In this document: piece by piece, positions 29,647-38,664 of the stretch
Layout: every line of letters begins with the position of its first letter
Numbering within the stretch: position 1 is the stretch's first letter
Source: Bradyrhizobium barranii subsp. barranii
GTDB taxonomy: Bacteria > Pseudomonadota > Alphaproteobacteria > Rhizobiales > Xanthobacteraceae
Assembly: GCF_017565645.3 (NCBI RefSeq)
Contig: NZ_CP086136.1
Span: 1-64,000 of the forward strand
Direction: 5' to 3'
Length of the DNA stretch: 64,000 nt
Made by a program: the position numbers and the translations under genes
The notes under the pieces: model-generated
What the model was told of the DNA's origin: nothing
Database searches by the model: none
The model's input: the letters and a program-made list of their open reading frames with translations, nothing else

Positions 29647-30219
29647 TCAATTTCGCCGGGTCCACGCGGCGCGCGACGTGATCCAGGCGTCGGCCGGCTT
29701 GCCGAACAGATCGATCTCGCGCTCCTTCCGGGCTCCCAGGCTGCGCGCCACGCCCTGCGACGGTGTATTCGTGCTCTCGATACAGTGCATGATCTCGTCG
29801 ATCTCAAAGCTGTCGAACACCCAGTCGATCGATGCGCTGGCCGCTTCCACCGCATAACCTTTGCCGCGGAATTCCCTGGCGATGCCCCAACCGACCTCGA
29901 AGCCGGGCCAGCCCGGCGGGCACCACGGACCAACCCGCCCGATGTAGCTGCCGCTCGATTTCTCCTCGACCGCAAACATGCCGAAGCCGTGGAGCGCCCA
30001 GTGTCCGGAGATCACGGCCGCGTTACGCCAGCCGGCAATCTCGGTCGTGACCGGCTTGCCGTCGGCGGCGATGAAGCGGGCGGTGCCGGGATCGGACAGC
30101 ATCGCTGCGTTCGGTGCAATATCGCCCGCGCGCCATGGCCGCAGGATCAAATGTTCCGTCTCGATTCTGGGGCCTGTGACCTCGAGCAGCCTGGCGCCTG
30201 GCTTGAGCGGTGGGATCAT
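29647..30219 (-). CDS. GNAT family N-acetyltransferase (RimJ/RimL-like)
   Basis: Transfers an acetyl group from acetyl-CoA to an amine. The 190-residue protein begins with the RimJ-like ETEHLILRPWRAGDIA and has the acetyl-CoA binding segment GWGIAREFRGKGYAVEAA (pattern R-x-x-G-x-G/A). The end NTPSQGVARSLGARKE is also typical of the family. It lies 41 bp upstream of the AraC-type gene on the same strand and is divergent from the pirin gene, with 64 bp between the starts. The acceptor is unknown. Confidence 0.85.
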   Translation of the reverse strand: MIPPLKPGARLLEVTGPRIETEHLILRPWRAGDIAPNAAMLSDPGTARFIAADGKPVTTEIAGWRNAAVISGHWALHGFGMFAVEEKSSGSYIGRVGPWCPPGWPGFEVGWGIAREFRGKGYAVEAASASIDWVFDSFEIDEIMHCIESTNTPSQGVARSLGARKEREIDLFGKPADAWITSRAAWTRRN

Positions 30220-30283
30220 CGGTCTTCTCCCGTTCCCGACATTGTTCTGTTACGATCATACCAGCAAGAAACAGGAGACCAAG

Positions 30284-31201
30284 ATGAGCTGGCAACCCTC
30301 GAACGATCCCGTGCTCGGCGATCCCATGTCCTGCGACGCGCTCGATCTCGTCATCGTGCCTCGCACCCGCGACCTCGGCGACGGGTTCGTGGTGCGCCGC
30401 GCGCTGCCGCACGGTAAGCGGCAGATGGTCGGGCCCTTCATCTTCTTCGATCATTTCGGCCCCGTGCAGTTCGTCTCCGGCAAGGGCATGGACGTGCGGC
30501 CGCATCCGCATATCGGGCTTGCCACCGTCACCTATCTGTTCGACGGCTCGATTATGCATCGCGACAGCGAGGGCAACGTCCAGGAGATAGCGCCCGGCGC
30601 GATGAATCTGATGACCGCCGGCCGCGGCATCGCCCATTCCGAGCGCACCCCGGACGCGCAGCGCGCCTCGGGCCAGCAGATGCTGGGCCTGCAAAGCTGG
30701 ATCGCGCTGCCGGCCGGATCCGAAGAGATCGCGCCGTCGTTCCAGCATTACGGCGCGGGCGATCTGCCGATGATTTCCGAGCGCGATTTCACCGCGCGGG
30801 TGATCGCGGGCTCCGCGTTCGGCATCACCTCGCCGGTTACGATGGTGTCGCCCTGGTTCTACACCGAGGTCACGGCGGTCGCGGGCGCCAGCGTGCCGCT
30901 CGACCCCGACCATGAGGAGCGCGCCATCTACGTCGTCGACGGCGAGGTCGAGATCGCGAACGAGCGTTATGAGGGGCCGCGGCTGCTGATCTTCCGGCCC
31001 GGCGACCACATCACCGTGAAGGCGCTGAAGGCGACGCGCATGATGTTTCTCGGTGGCGATGCATTGGAAGGCCCGCGCCACATCTGGTGGAATTTCGTCT
31101 CCTCCAGCAAGGAGCGGATCGAGCAGGCCAAGCAGGACTGGAAAACCGGCCGCTTCGCCGCGGTTCCGCAGGAACATGAGTTCATTCCGCTGCCGGAATA
31201 G
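30284..31201 (+). CDS. Pirin family protein
   Basis: Pirins are bicupin iron proteins; some have quercetinase activity. The 305-residue product has the metal-binding motif in RPHPHIGLATVTYLFDGS (His-x-His), followed by MHRDSEGNVQEI and the HSERTP segment, giving the usual His/His/His/Glu ligands in the N-terminal cupin. The C-terminal cupin lacks a clear metal motif, as usual. The ATG at 30284 follows AGGAG at 30273-30277. No partner gene is apparent; purC follows with its own start. Confidence 0.88.
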   Translation: MSWQPSNDPVLGDPMSCDALDLVIVPRTRDLGDGFVVRRALPHGKRQMVGPFIFFDHFGPVQFVSGKGMDVRPHPHIGLATVTYLFDGSIMHRDSEGNVQEIAPGAMNLMTAGRGIAHSERTPDAQRASGQQMLGLQSWIALPAGSEEIAPSFQHYGAGDLPMISERDFTARVIAGSAFGITSPVTMVSPWFYTEVTAVAGASVPLDPDHEERAIYVVDGEVEIANERYEGPRLLIFRPGDHITVKALKATRMMFLGGDALEGPRHIWWNFVSSSKERIEQAKQDWKTGRFAAVPQEHEFIPLPE

Positions 31202-31279
31202 GCTATCCCGATTTAGGCCGTACCATCCAGTGCGGCCTGAATCCCCTGTCCGAAGGACTTGTCTGCGAAGGCCCTGCCG

Positions 31280-32194
31280 ATGACCGCCATGCTCTCCAGT
31301 GACCTGCCCCTGCCCAAGATCGGACGCGGCAAGGTGCGCGATATCTACGCCGTCGACGACGACCGCCTGCTGCTCGTCACCACCGATCGCATCAGCGCCT
31401 TCGACGTCGTGATGGGCGAGACCATCCCGATGAAGGGCGCGGTGCTGACCCAGATCAGCGCATTCTGGTTCAACGAGCTCGAAGGCGTGGTGCCGCATCA
31501 CATGATCAGCGCCGACGCCGACGAGATCATTGCCGCCGTGCCGGCCTTGAAGCCGCATCGCGCCGAGATCCTCGGCCGTGCCATGCTGTCGCGCCGCACC
31601 ACCGTCTTCCCGATCGAATGCGTGATCCGCGGCTATCTCTCGGGATCGGCCTGGAAGGAATATGCCGCCAGCGGCACGCTGGCCGGCGAGAAGCTGAAGG
31701 CGGGCCTCGTCGAGAGCGAGAAGCTGGAGCCTTCGATCTTCAGCCCGGCGACCAAGGCCGAGACTGGCCATGACGAGAACATCACCATCGCCAAGATGCG
31801 CGAAGTCGTCGGCGACGAGGTCGCCTACACGCTCGAGAGCATGACGCGCGCGGTCTATACGCTCGGCGAGGAGCTCGCCCGCGAGCAGGGCATCATCATC
31901 GCCGACACCAAGTTCGAGTTTGGCCGCGACAAGGACGGCCGTATCATCCAGATCGACGAAGGCATGACGCCGGATTCTTCGCGCTTCTGGGCGGTCGATG
32001 CCTACAAGCCCGGCCAGCCGCAGGCGAGCTTCGACAAGCAGCCGTTGCGCGACTATCTCGACGTCGAGCGCCACGCCGGCCGCTGGAACGGCGACGCGCC
32101 GCCGCCCCCGCTGCCCGCCAGCGTCGTGGACGCAACCAGCAAGCGCTATCTCGAAGCTTACAGGCGCGTGACGGGGAAAGAGCTGAAGATTTAG
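31280..32194 (+). CDS. purC: Phosphoribosylaminoimidazole-succinocarboxamide synthase
   Basis: PurC joins aspartate to CAIR with ATP to make SAICAR in purine synthesis. The 304-residue product has the family opening [20 protein letters not shown], then [37 protein letters not shown] and the late signature [10 protein letters not shown] with [13 protein letters not shown]. The length matches the longer eukaryote-like/alphaproteobacterial form. ATG 31280 is taken as the start, though ATG 31289 is possible. Unlike the purC-purS-purQ clusters of many rhizobia, no other pur gene is adjacent. Confidence 0.95.
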   Translation: MTAMLSSDLPLPKIGRGKVRDIYAVDDDRLLLVTTDRISAFDVVMGETIPMKGAVLTQISAFWFNELEGVVPHHMISADADEIIAAVPALKPHRAEILGRAMLSRRTTVFPIECVIRGYLSGSAWKEYAASGTLAGEKLKAGLVESEKLEPSIFSPATKAETGHDENITIAKMREVVGDEVAYTLESMTRAVYTLGEELAREQGIIIADTKFEFGRDKDGRIIQIDEGMTPDSSRFWAVDAYKPGQPQASFDKQPLRDYLDVERHAGRWNGDAPPPPLPASVVDATSKRYLEAYRRVTGKELKI

Positions 32195-32214
32195 CACGGC
32201 TGTTTCGTCTCGCT

Positions 32215-32302
32215 CCGTCATTGCGAGCGAAGCGAAGCAATCCAGAATCCCTCTGCGGTAACGGTCTGGATTGCTTCGTCGCTTCGCTCCTCGCAATGAC
32301 GG
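32215..32302. repeat. Palindromic repeat (CCGTCATTGCGAGCGAAGCG type)
   Basis: CCGTCATTGCGAG at one end pairs exactly with CTCGCAATGACGG at the other; inside, AAGCAATCCAGA pairs with TCTGGATTGCTT. This is an 88-bp near-perfect palindrome, just after purC. Confidence 0.85.
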
Positions 32303-32331
32303 GATTGGAAAGCTGTTCGCCACACCCTCAA

Positions 32332-32436
32332 CTGTCATCGCCCGGCTTGACCGGGCGATCCAGTATTCCAGAGACGGCGATGGGATACGGAGAGGCTGCG
32401 GCGTACTGGATTCCCCGCTTTCGCGGGGAATGACAG
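32332..32436. repeat. Palindromic repeat (CTGTCATCGCCCGGCTTGAC type)
   Basis: The ends CTGTCAT and ATGACAG pair; inside are local hairpins CGCCCGGCTTGACCGGGCG and TTCCCCGCTTTCGCGGGGAA. A related copy in the opposite orientation lies at 42386-42489. Confidence 0.82.
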
Positions 32437-32592
32437 CGGTGGGTCCACCATATGGTTGACCATTCACACATCATGAACGGAGATCCTCACCGCAAAACTG
32501 TCGGATATTTCACAGTTACAAGAATCCAGTTGCGCTAGGCCCGTACTCGTCTACGTCTCGGAACGGGACTTTTCAGGGGCGAGCGCAACGGC

Positions 32593-34809
32593 GTGACCGA
32601 TCCAGCAATTATTTTCAGCCCGGCTTCGCGATTCAATCCGGCCCTCAAGCGTGCGTTGAATGATATATTGGGCGGAACGGCGGCCAGCGTCCTGACCGTC
32701 ACCTTCGGGCTGTCCTATTCGCTGCTGATCTTCGCCGGGCCGCTCTCGCCTTACCTGTCCTACGGAATCACGGCGACGTTCGTCAGTTCCGCGGTGCTCG
32801 CGGTCGTCATCGGGCTCGGCAGCTCCCTGCCCTTCGCAGTTGGTGCCCCCGACAGCTCGACCGCGGCGGTGACTGGAATCCTGGCGGCCTCGGTGGTCGA
32901 ACGCCTCGAGACGGCGAACCTGTCGGCACCGCTGCTCTCGCCGGTTCTTGTCACGCTCGGCCTGTCGACGGTGCTGACCGGATTGGTGCTGTGCGGATTG
33001 GGCCTGACGCGGCTGGGCCGCGCCATCCGCTACGTGCCCTATCCCGTCGTCGGCGGCTTCCTCGGCGCCACCGGACTTCTCATCGCCCTGGGCGCGGTGC
33101 GGGTGATCACCAACCACCCGCTCCAGTTCACGACGCTGACGCACTTCGCCAACGGCACCACATTGCTCGAGCTGGGCGCCGCCTGCGCGATGGCGCTGGT
33201 GCTGTACCTGACCTGGCATCGCTCGCGCAGCCCGTTCGGACTGCCGATCATCCTGGTCGGCGGCGTGCTCACGGCGCATCTGGCGTTCTGGATCACCGGT
33301 GTTTCATTCGATCACGCCCGCGCCCTGGGCTGGACGTTTCAGCCGCCGCCGCAGGCGGTCTTCGTGCTGCCCTGGCACACCGACGATCTCGCCCGCTATC
33401 CCTGGTTTGCCGTGCCGGACCTGCTCGGCAACGTGGTTGCCGTCATCTTCGTCACGGCCTCCAGCACGCTGTTCAACACCACCGGCATCGAGGTTGCCGT
33501 GCATCGCGAGGCCAATCTGGAGCGCGAGCTGAACGTCACCGGCGCCGCCAATATCCTGACCGGCATGCTGGGTGGCTATGCCGGCTGCAGCTCGATCAGC
33601 CGTTCGATCCTCAATTTCTCCAGCGGCGGCCGCGGGCGCTTGTCCGGCCTCACGGTCGCGGCGCTGTCCCTGCTGATGCTTGCCGTCGCGCCCGATCTGC
33701 TCGGCTTCATCCCGAAATTCGTCATCGGTGGCCTTCTGCTCTATCTCGGTGCCGACCAGCTCCACAAATGGATCATCGAGTCGCGCAAGCGGCTCTCGAA
33801 GCTCGAATATCTCTCCCTGATCGCGATCATCGCGATCATCGTCGCCTGGGGCTTCGTGCCGGGCATCCTGATCGGCGTGATCATCGGCTGCGCGACGTTT
33901 GCGTTCAGCGCCGCTCGGGTGGAGTCGATCAAGTACAGTTTCGACGGCTCGGAATATCGCTCCTCGCTCGACCGCTCGCGCGACGACCAGGACGTGCTGC
34001 TCGCCCATGGCGGCAACATCCGGGGCCTGAATTTGCAGAGCTATCTGTTCTTCGGCTCCGCCAACCGGCTCTACCAGCACGTCAAGCAGCTGCTCCAGGA
34101 GCGCCCGGAGTGCCGTTATCTGCTGTTCGACTTCAAGCTCGTCACCGGCGTCGATTCCTCGGCTGCCTACAGCTTCGCCCAGATCAAGCGCAGCGCGCAT
34201 GACCTCGGCGTCGAGCTGATCCTGGTGCACCTGTCGGCGGCGGCCGAGAAGGTGCTGCGCTCCAGCGACTTCATCGGCGAGGGCGTCACCATCATCGGCG
34301 AGCTCGATCATGCGCTGGAATGGTGCGAGAATGAGATCATCTCGCAGCATCAGGGGCGGGAGCAGGAAGAGGCCAGCCTGCGCGACTGGTTCACGGGGAT
34401 ACTCGACAGCGAGGCCGACGCCGACGCGCTGATCCACCGCTGCCAGCGCCTCGAGGTCGAGGCCGGCGACATCATCGTGCAGGCCGGCGACCCCGCCGAT
34501 TCCATGCATTTCATCCTCGACGGCCGCGTCGGCATCATGGTCCCCGCCGACGACGACCGCACCACGCGCGTGCGCAGCCTGGGACGCTACACCACGATCG
34601 GCGAGATGGGCCTGGTGTCGAACTCGCCGCGCAGCGCGACGATCCAGGCCGAGGTCGCCAGCGTGCTCTACGTGCTCAACACGCTCCAGTTCGACGCCAT
34701 CAGGGACGAGGACCCCGCGCTCAGCCACAAGCTGCTGACCTACTTCGTGTCGGTCATGGCCGAGCGGCTGACGTTCGCGAACCGCACGATTGCGGTGCTG
34801 AGGCGGTGA
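32593..34809 (+). CDS. SulP family anion transporter with STAS and cyclic nucleotide-binding domains
   Basis: SulP proteins move sulfate, bicarbonate or other anions. The 738-residue product has a 10-14 helix membrane domain (about 20-440, with SSLPFAVGAPDSSTAAVTG and GAANILTGMLGGYAGCSSIS), a STAS domain (about 470-590, LFDFKLVTGVDSSAAYSF) and a C-terminal cNMP-binding domain (about 605-735, VEAGDIIVQAGDPADSMHFI and GRYTTIGEMGLVSNSPRSAT). The added cNMP domain suggests direct gating by a cyclic nucleotide. It starts at GTG 32593. The substrate is not clear from sequence. Confidence 0.92.
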   Translation: MTDPAIIFSPASRFNPALKRALNDILGGTAASVLTVTFGLSYSLLIFAGPLSPYLSYGITATFVSSAVLAVVIGLGSSLPFAVGAPDSSTAAVTGILAASVVERLETANLSAPLLSPVLVTLGLSTVLTGLVLCGLGLTRLGRAIRYVPYPVVGGFLGATGLLIALGAVRVITNHPLQFTTLTHFANGTTLLELGAACAMALVLYLTWHRSRSPFGLPIILVGGVLTAHLAFWITGVSFDHARALGWTFQPPPQAVFVLPWHTDDLARYPWFAVPDLLGNVVAVIFVTASSTLFNTTGIEVAVHREANLERELNVTGAANILTGMLGGYAGCSSISRSILNFSSGGRGRLSGLTVAALSLLMLAVAPDLLGFIPKFVIGGLLLYLGADQLHKWIIESRKRLSKLEYLSLIAIIAIIVAWGFVPGILIGVIIGCATFAFSAARVESIKYSFDGSEYRSSLDRSRDDQDVLLAHGGNIRGLNLQSYLFFGSANRLYQHVKQLLQERPECRYLLFDFKLVTGVDSSAAYSFAQIKRSAHDLGVELILVHLSAAAEKVLRSSDFIGEGVTIIGELDHALEWCENEIISQHQGREQEEASLRDWFTGILDSEADADALIHRCQRLEVEAGDIIVQAGDPADSMHFILDGRVGIMVPADDDRTTRVRSLGRYTTIGEMGLVSNSPRSATIQAEVASVLYVLNTLQFDAIRDEDPALSHKLLTYFVSVMAERLTFANRTIAVLRR

Positions 34810-34818
34810 CGGGCGCGC

Positions 34819-34849
34819 AGCCCGGATGGAGCGGAGCGCAATCCGGGCT
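34819..34849 (+). repeat. Hairpin repeat AGCCCGGAT-ATCCGGGCT
   Basis: A perfect 9-bp stem (AGCCCGGAT and ATCCGGGCT) with the internal sequence GGAGCGGAGCGCA. It lies between convergent genes and could stop transcription from both sides. Confidence 0.65.
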
Positions 34850-34854
34850 ACACG

Positions 34855-35220
34855 CTATTGGTCCCGCGGATTTACAAATCCATGAAGCTGCCGAATGCGG
34901 TCACCGTCCAACACCGCCATGTCGACGCCTGTGGCGGCAGGTGTTGCGGCTCCGGGCGCAGCCAGCGTCCAGCCGAACAGGACCTGATCGTGATGCGCGT
35001 TCACGTGACCGGCGAGCGTGAAGCGGAGATCCGGAAGTCTCGCTTGCAAGGCTTGCACCAGGCGCTCGATCGCATCCTTTCCAGCCACCGAGTCATTCGG
35101 ATCGATATAGACGCACGCGTCGCTGAAGACTCTGTCGATCAGCAACCGGCGCTTCCCGGCATCTCTCTCGTTCCAGACCGCGATGTAGTTCTGGACGAGA
35201 TTGGTCACCTGTCCACTCAT
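34855..35220 (-). CDS. Nuclear transport factor 2-like (SnoaL-type) protein
   Basis: A small cone-shaped cystatin-fold protein. The 121-residue product has the family pattern: NYIAVWNERDAGKRRLLIDR, VFSDACVYIDPNDSVAGKDA, then HVNAHHDQVLFGWTLAAPG. Such proteins are often isomerases, hydrolases or ligand-binding proteins. Its ATG overlaps the stop of the upstream epimerase-like gene by four bases (ATGA), so the two are translationally coupled. The catalytic residues cannot be assigned, so the function is open. Confidence 0.82.
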   Translation of the reverse strand: MSGQVTNLVQNYIAVWNERDAGKRRLLIDRVFSDACVYIDPNDSVAGKDAIERLVQALQARLPDLRFTLAGHVNAHHDQVLFGWTLAAPGAATPAATGVDMAVLDGDRIRQLHGFVNPRDQ

Positions 35221-36137
35221 TTTGCTTCCTTCCCTGTCGCATCCATGTCTGCTACTTGCGAAAGTGTGTCGCGAACCATCGTGTCCAGGCTGCTCGCGGT
35301 GACGCCCAGCAGTTTCTCTGTATCGCCGGCATCGAGCAAAAGCGGCTTTTCGAACAAATAGGCCATCTCGATCCCTTCGCTGAAACCGATGCCTTCCAGC
35401 TCAGCCGGGGCGAGTCGCGACAGGCGAGGAGTGTCGATCTTCAGCGCGGCTGCGAATCTCCGTACCAGTTCGCGCACCGACGCCGACTGCGACGGAACGT
35501 GAAAGGCGCGGCCCCATTCTCCAGTGAAGCGCGACGCCGCAACCAGCGTCTTCGCCGTGTCCTTGGTGAAAGACCAGGCATGCGCGGCATCCGGATCGCC
35601 GAGGAAGGCAACCGGCTCGTTCCTAAGCAGCGACGGCAACGCCAGCAGGGAAAAATAGGCGACTGCGCCGTCGCCGAGATAATCGCTCGCCCGCACTTCA
35701 AGGGCGGGAACGCTCGATCGCAACGCACGCTGCCACATGATGTGCCGGGTCGTGCCCTTTCGGGTGGTCGGGTCCGGCGCCAGGTCCGGCGTGAGAGGGC
35801 TCGCAGCTCCCGCGCCATAGCCATAGACATTCCCGACCACGAGCAGCCTGGCACCAACCTGCTCGGCCGCCTTGACCGTTCCGTCCATGATCGGAAAGAA
35901 GTCGGTCGGCCAACGATGATAGGCCGCCATCGCGCACATGAAGACCGCATCCGCGCCCTTGCTGAGTACCGCCAGCTGTGCGGCATCGGTGGCATCCGAC
36001 GAAACCGTACGCACATCGCCGGCATTGAGCGATCCGGCATTCCTGCTGGTCAGGATGACACTGTGCCCTTCTTCCGCCAGAAGGCGCGCGGTTTCGCGCC
36101 CGACCGGGCCGGTTCCCACAATCACGTAGTGACTCAC
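35217..36137 (-). CDS. NAD(P)-dependent epimerase/dehydratase family protein
   Basis: A short-chain Rossmann-fold protein. The 306-residue product opens with the nucleotide-binding motif VIVGTGPVGRETARLLAEEG, then VILTSRNAG; an NmrA or epimerase-like fold is indicated by LLVVGNVYGYGAGAASPLTP. No Tyr-x-x-x-Lys pair of classical SDR type is obvious, so it may be an atypical SDR that senses redox or binds but does not catalyse. It forms a two-gene operon with the NTF2-like protein and is divergent from the AraC gene at 36255, which probably controls it. Confidence 0.82.
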   Translation of the reverse strand: MSHYVIVGTGPVGRETARLLAEEGHSVILTSRNAGSLNAGDVRTVSSDATDAAQLAVLSKGADAVFMCAMAAYHRWPTDFFPIMDGTVKAAEQVGARLLVVGNVYGYGAGAASPLTPDLAPDPTTRKGTTRHIMWQRALRSSVPALEVRASDYLGDGAVAYFSLLALPSLLRNEPVAFLGDPDAAHAWSFTKDTAKTLVAASRFTGEWGRAFHVPSQSASVRELVRRFAAALKIDTPRLSRLAPAELEGIGFSEGIEMAYLFEKPLLLDAGDTEKLLGVTASSLDTMVRDTLSQVADMDATGKEAK

Positions 36138-36203
36138 TTGGCATCCTCATTTGTCGGGAAACGACAGATGAGTTCTTTGACGCCGGCGCCGTTGAAAATC
36201 GCG

Positions 36204-36240
36204 CACGATCCGCCAAATATCGAACACGTTCCGCCAAGAT
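36204..36240 (+). promoter_or_regulatory. Candidate AraC-type operator: two direct repeats 21 bp apart
   Basis: CACGATCCGCCAAATAT (36204-36220) and CACGTTCCGCCAAGAT (36225-36240) are near-identical direct repeats with a 21-bp period, two helical turns. This is how AraC-family activators usually bind. They lie in the 117-bp divergent gap between the epimerase operon and the AraC gene, 14 bp before its ATG, so binding would probably also repress the regulator. Confidence 0.6.
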
Positions 36241-36254
36241 CTGGAGCCTGACCC

Positions 36255-37067
36255 ATGCGTGCGAGATCGAGTTCGGCGTCAACATCGGCCGGCGCCACCG
36301 CTGCGGCCAGGCGAACCGAGCCTGACGCCGTTGCGCTGGAGCCGATCGGCGATCACCGCATCATCATCCACCTCAGCCGGGCGACGCGCTCATTCTGTCT
36401 CGAGACCGGGGAGCATTTTCTACGTCAGGCCGGCGATATCGATGTGGTTCCGTCCGGCGCCATCGGCGGCTTCGTGGCTGAGACGCCCTACCAGTCGCTT
36501 CAGATCCGGCTCGCACCAGGCATGCTGGACCATGCAGCATCAAGGAGCCGACAATTGGCAGCCGCCCGGCTCACGCATCATCATATGCTGCGGAATGACC
36601 GCATCGTTCTGCTTGGACAGGCTCTCGAAAGCGACGTGAAAGCGGGCTCGCCGAGCGGCCCGTTGTTTGCCGAAAACGTGGGAATGGCCCTGGCGGTCGA
36701 ATTGATCAACCTGGTGAATGATCCGCCGGGAGAGGCCATCCGCCTCTCGAACGCGCAGCTCCAGAGAGTCCTCGCCTATATCGATGCAAATCTCGACCAG
36801 CCGCTCACAATCGACATTCTCAGCCGCGAGGCCGGCGTCAGCAGCTCGCATCTACGGACCTGGTTCAAGGCGGCCATGGATGTCACGATTCATCGCTACA
36901 TCCTGAGAAGGAGAGTGGAGCACGCGCGCCAGCTCCTCCTTCAAGGCGATCGCAAGCTAAGCGATGTTGCCCTCGAAGCGGGCTTTGCCCATCAGTCCCA
37001 TCTGGCCAAATGGATGCGACGCGAGCTCGGACGCAGTCCCAGCGAACTACGTCGAAGCAAGGACTGA
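36255..37067 (+). CDS. AraC family transcriptional regulator
   Basis: The 270-residue protein has an AraC-type DNA-binding C-terminus: LAYIDANLDQPLTIDILSRE, AGVSSSHLRTWFKAAMDVTI, then LSDVALEAGFAHQSHLAKWM and GRSPSELRR. The N-terminal half is cupin-like, ending near residue 165, and likely binds a small effector. The ATG at 36255 follows GGAG. It is divergent from the epimerase/NTF2 operon and the gap holds a direct-repeat operator, so it probably regulates that operon and itself. The effector is unknown. Confidence 0.88.
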   Translation: MRARSSSASTSAGATAAARRTEPDAVALEPIGDHRIIIHLSRATRSFCLETGEHFLRQAGDIDVVPSGAIGGFVAETPYQSLQIRLAPGMLDHAASRSRQLAAARLTHHHMLRNDRIVLLGQALESDVKAGSPSGPLFAENVGMALAVELINLVNDPPGEAIRLSNAQLQRVLAYIDANLDQPLTIDILSREAGVSSSHLRTWFKAAMDVTIHRYILRRRVEHARQLLLQGDRKLSDVALEAGFAHQSHLAKWMRRELGRSPSELRRSKD

Positions 37068-37078
37068 TCGGCGAGGCC

Positions 37079-38572
37079 CTACACCCCCGCCATCATCACG
37101 TATTTGATCTCGACATATTCTTCCATGCCGTGACGCGAGCCTTCGCGGCCAAGGCCGCTTTCCTTGACGCCGCCGAAAGGCGCGACTTCGGTCGTGATCA
37201 GGCCGGTGTTGACGCCGACCATGCCGGATTCCAGCGCTTCGGCGACGCGCCAGACGCGGCCGAGATCGCGCGAGTAGAAGTACGAAGCCAAGCCAAACGG
37301 CGAGGCGTTGCACATCGCGATCACATCGGCCTCGTCCTTGAAGCGGATCACCGGCGCGAGCGGGCCAAACGTTTCTTCCTGCGCCACCAGCGAGTCCGCC
37401 TTGACGTCGGCAAGCACCGTCGGCTCGAAGAAGGAGCGGCCGAGCTCGCTGCGCTTGCCGCCGGTGACGACCTTGGCGCCGCGCTTGACCGCGTCCGCGA
37501 TGTGGCGCTCGACCTTGTCGACCGCTTTCAAATTGATCAGCGGGCCCTGCGTGACGCCGCTCTCGGTGCCATCGCCGATCTTCATCGCCGCGACCTTCTT
37601 CGAGAGCTTCTGCACGAACTCGTCGTAGATCTTGTCCTGGGCGTAGATGCGGTTGGCGCAGACGCAGGTCTGACCCATGTTGCGGTATTTCGAGACGATC
37701 GCGCCTTCGACCGCGGCATCGATATCGGCATCGTCGAACACCACGAACGGCGCATTGCCGCCGAGCTCGAGGCCGAGCCGCTTCACGCCGACGGCGGCCT
37801 GCTGGTAGAGGATCTTGCCGACCGCGGTCGAGCCGGTGAAGCCGACGAAGCGCACCGCCGGATGCTCGCACAGCACCTTGCCGATCGGCGGCGCGTCACC
37901 GGTGATGATGTTGAGCACGCCCTTGGGCACGCCGGCCTTCTCGGCGAGCACGGCCAGCGCCAGCGCCGAGAGCGGCGTCTCGTTGGCAGGCTTCAACACC
38001 ACGGTGCAGCCGGCCGCCAGCGCCGGCGAAACCTTGCGGGTAATCATCGAGTTCGGGAAATTCCACGGCGTGATCGCGCCGCAGACGCCGATCGGCTGCT
38101 TGATCGCGAGCAGGCGCGCATCGGGCCGCTGCGTCGGGATGGTCTCGCCATAGACGCGACGGGCTTCCTCGGCGAAGAACTCGATATAGGCGGCACCGAT
38201 ATCGACCTCGCCGAGCGCCTCGGAGAGCGGCTTGCCCTGCTCGGAGGTGAGGATCAGCGCGAGATCCTCGCGGTTGGCGATGATCAGCTCGAACCATTTG
38301 CGCAGGATGTTGGAGCGCTGCTTGGCGGTGTGCTTGGCCCAGGCCGGAAAGGCGCGCTCGGCGGCCTCGACCGCCTTGGTCGTATCGTCCGCACCAAGCT
38401 GCGGAACCTTCGCGAGCTCGATGCCGGTCGCGGGATTGTTCACCGCGAAGACCGGCGAGCCGACCCAGGCGCCGTCGATGTAGCAGGCCTCCTTCAGCAA
38501 CGACGGATCCTTCAACCGGTCGCGCAGATTGGACGTGGCTTGCGGGGCGCGTGCGGCGGCAGTCGGGGTCAT
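37079..38572 (-). CDS. gabD: NAD(P)-dependent succinate-semialdehyde dehydrogenase
   Basis: GabD oxidises succinate semialdehyde to succinate, the last step of GABA use. The 497-residue aldehyde dehydrogenase has the PWNFPNSM segment at 169-176, GFTGSTAVGK nucleotide-binding motif at 244-253, Glu269 (LELGGNAPFVV) and the catalytic Cys303 in MGQTCVCANRIY, with the second Cys (305) typical of this subfamily. The ATG at 38572 gives the normal length; the frame upstream is an antisense shadow. No gabT or GABA permease is adjacent. Subfamily assignment is good, but substrate breadth is unknown. Confidence 0.9.
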   Translation of the reverse strand: MTPTAAARAPQATSNLRDRLKDPSLLKEACYIDGAWVGSPVFAVNNPATGIELAKVPQLGADDTTKAVEAAERAFPAWAKHTAKQRSNILRKWFELIIANREDLALILTSEQGKPLSEALGEVDIGAAYIEFFAEEARRVYGETIPTQRPDARLLAIKQPIGVCGAITPWNFPNSMITRKVSPALAAGCTVVLKPANETPLSALALAVLAEKAGVPKGVLNIITGDAPPIGKVLCEHPAVRFVGFTGSTAVGKILYQQAAVGVKRLGLELGGNAPFVVFDDADIDAAVEGAIVSKYRNMGQTCVCANRIYAQDKIYDEFVQKLSKKVAAMKIGDGTESGVTQGPLINLKAVDKVERHIADAVKRGAKVVTGGKRSELGRSFFEPTVLADVKADSLVAQEETFGPLAPVIRFKDEADVIAMCNASPFGLASYFYSRDLGRVWRVAEALESGMVGVNTGLITTEVAPFGGVKESGLGREGSRHGMEEYVEIKYVMMAGV

Positions 38573-38664
38573 GGCGTTACTCCTCGGGGCGCGATCGGAT
38601 CGGCCCCGAATATAGGGACAGACGGCGCGCAATGCACCGTCCCGCAACGCACATCTGCTGGGAG

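Larger units (their letters stand above)
32195..32592. other. 398-bp intergenic region with two palindromic repeats
   Basis: No gene is seen. It holds two unrelated palindromic elements (32215-32302 and 32332-32436), then about 150 bp that are relatively AT-rich and should carry the promoter of the SulP-family gene. Confidence 0.65.
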
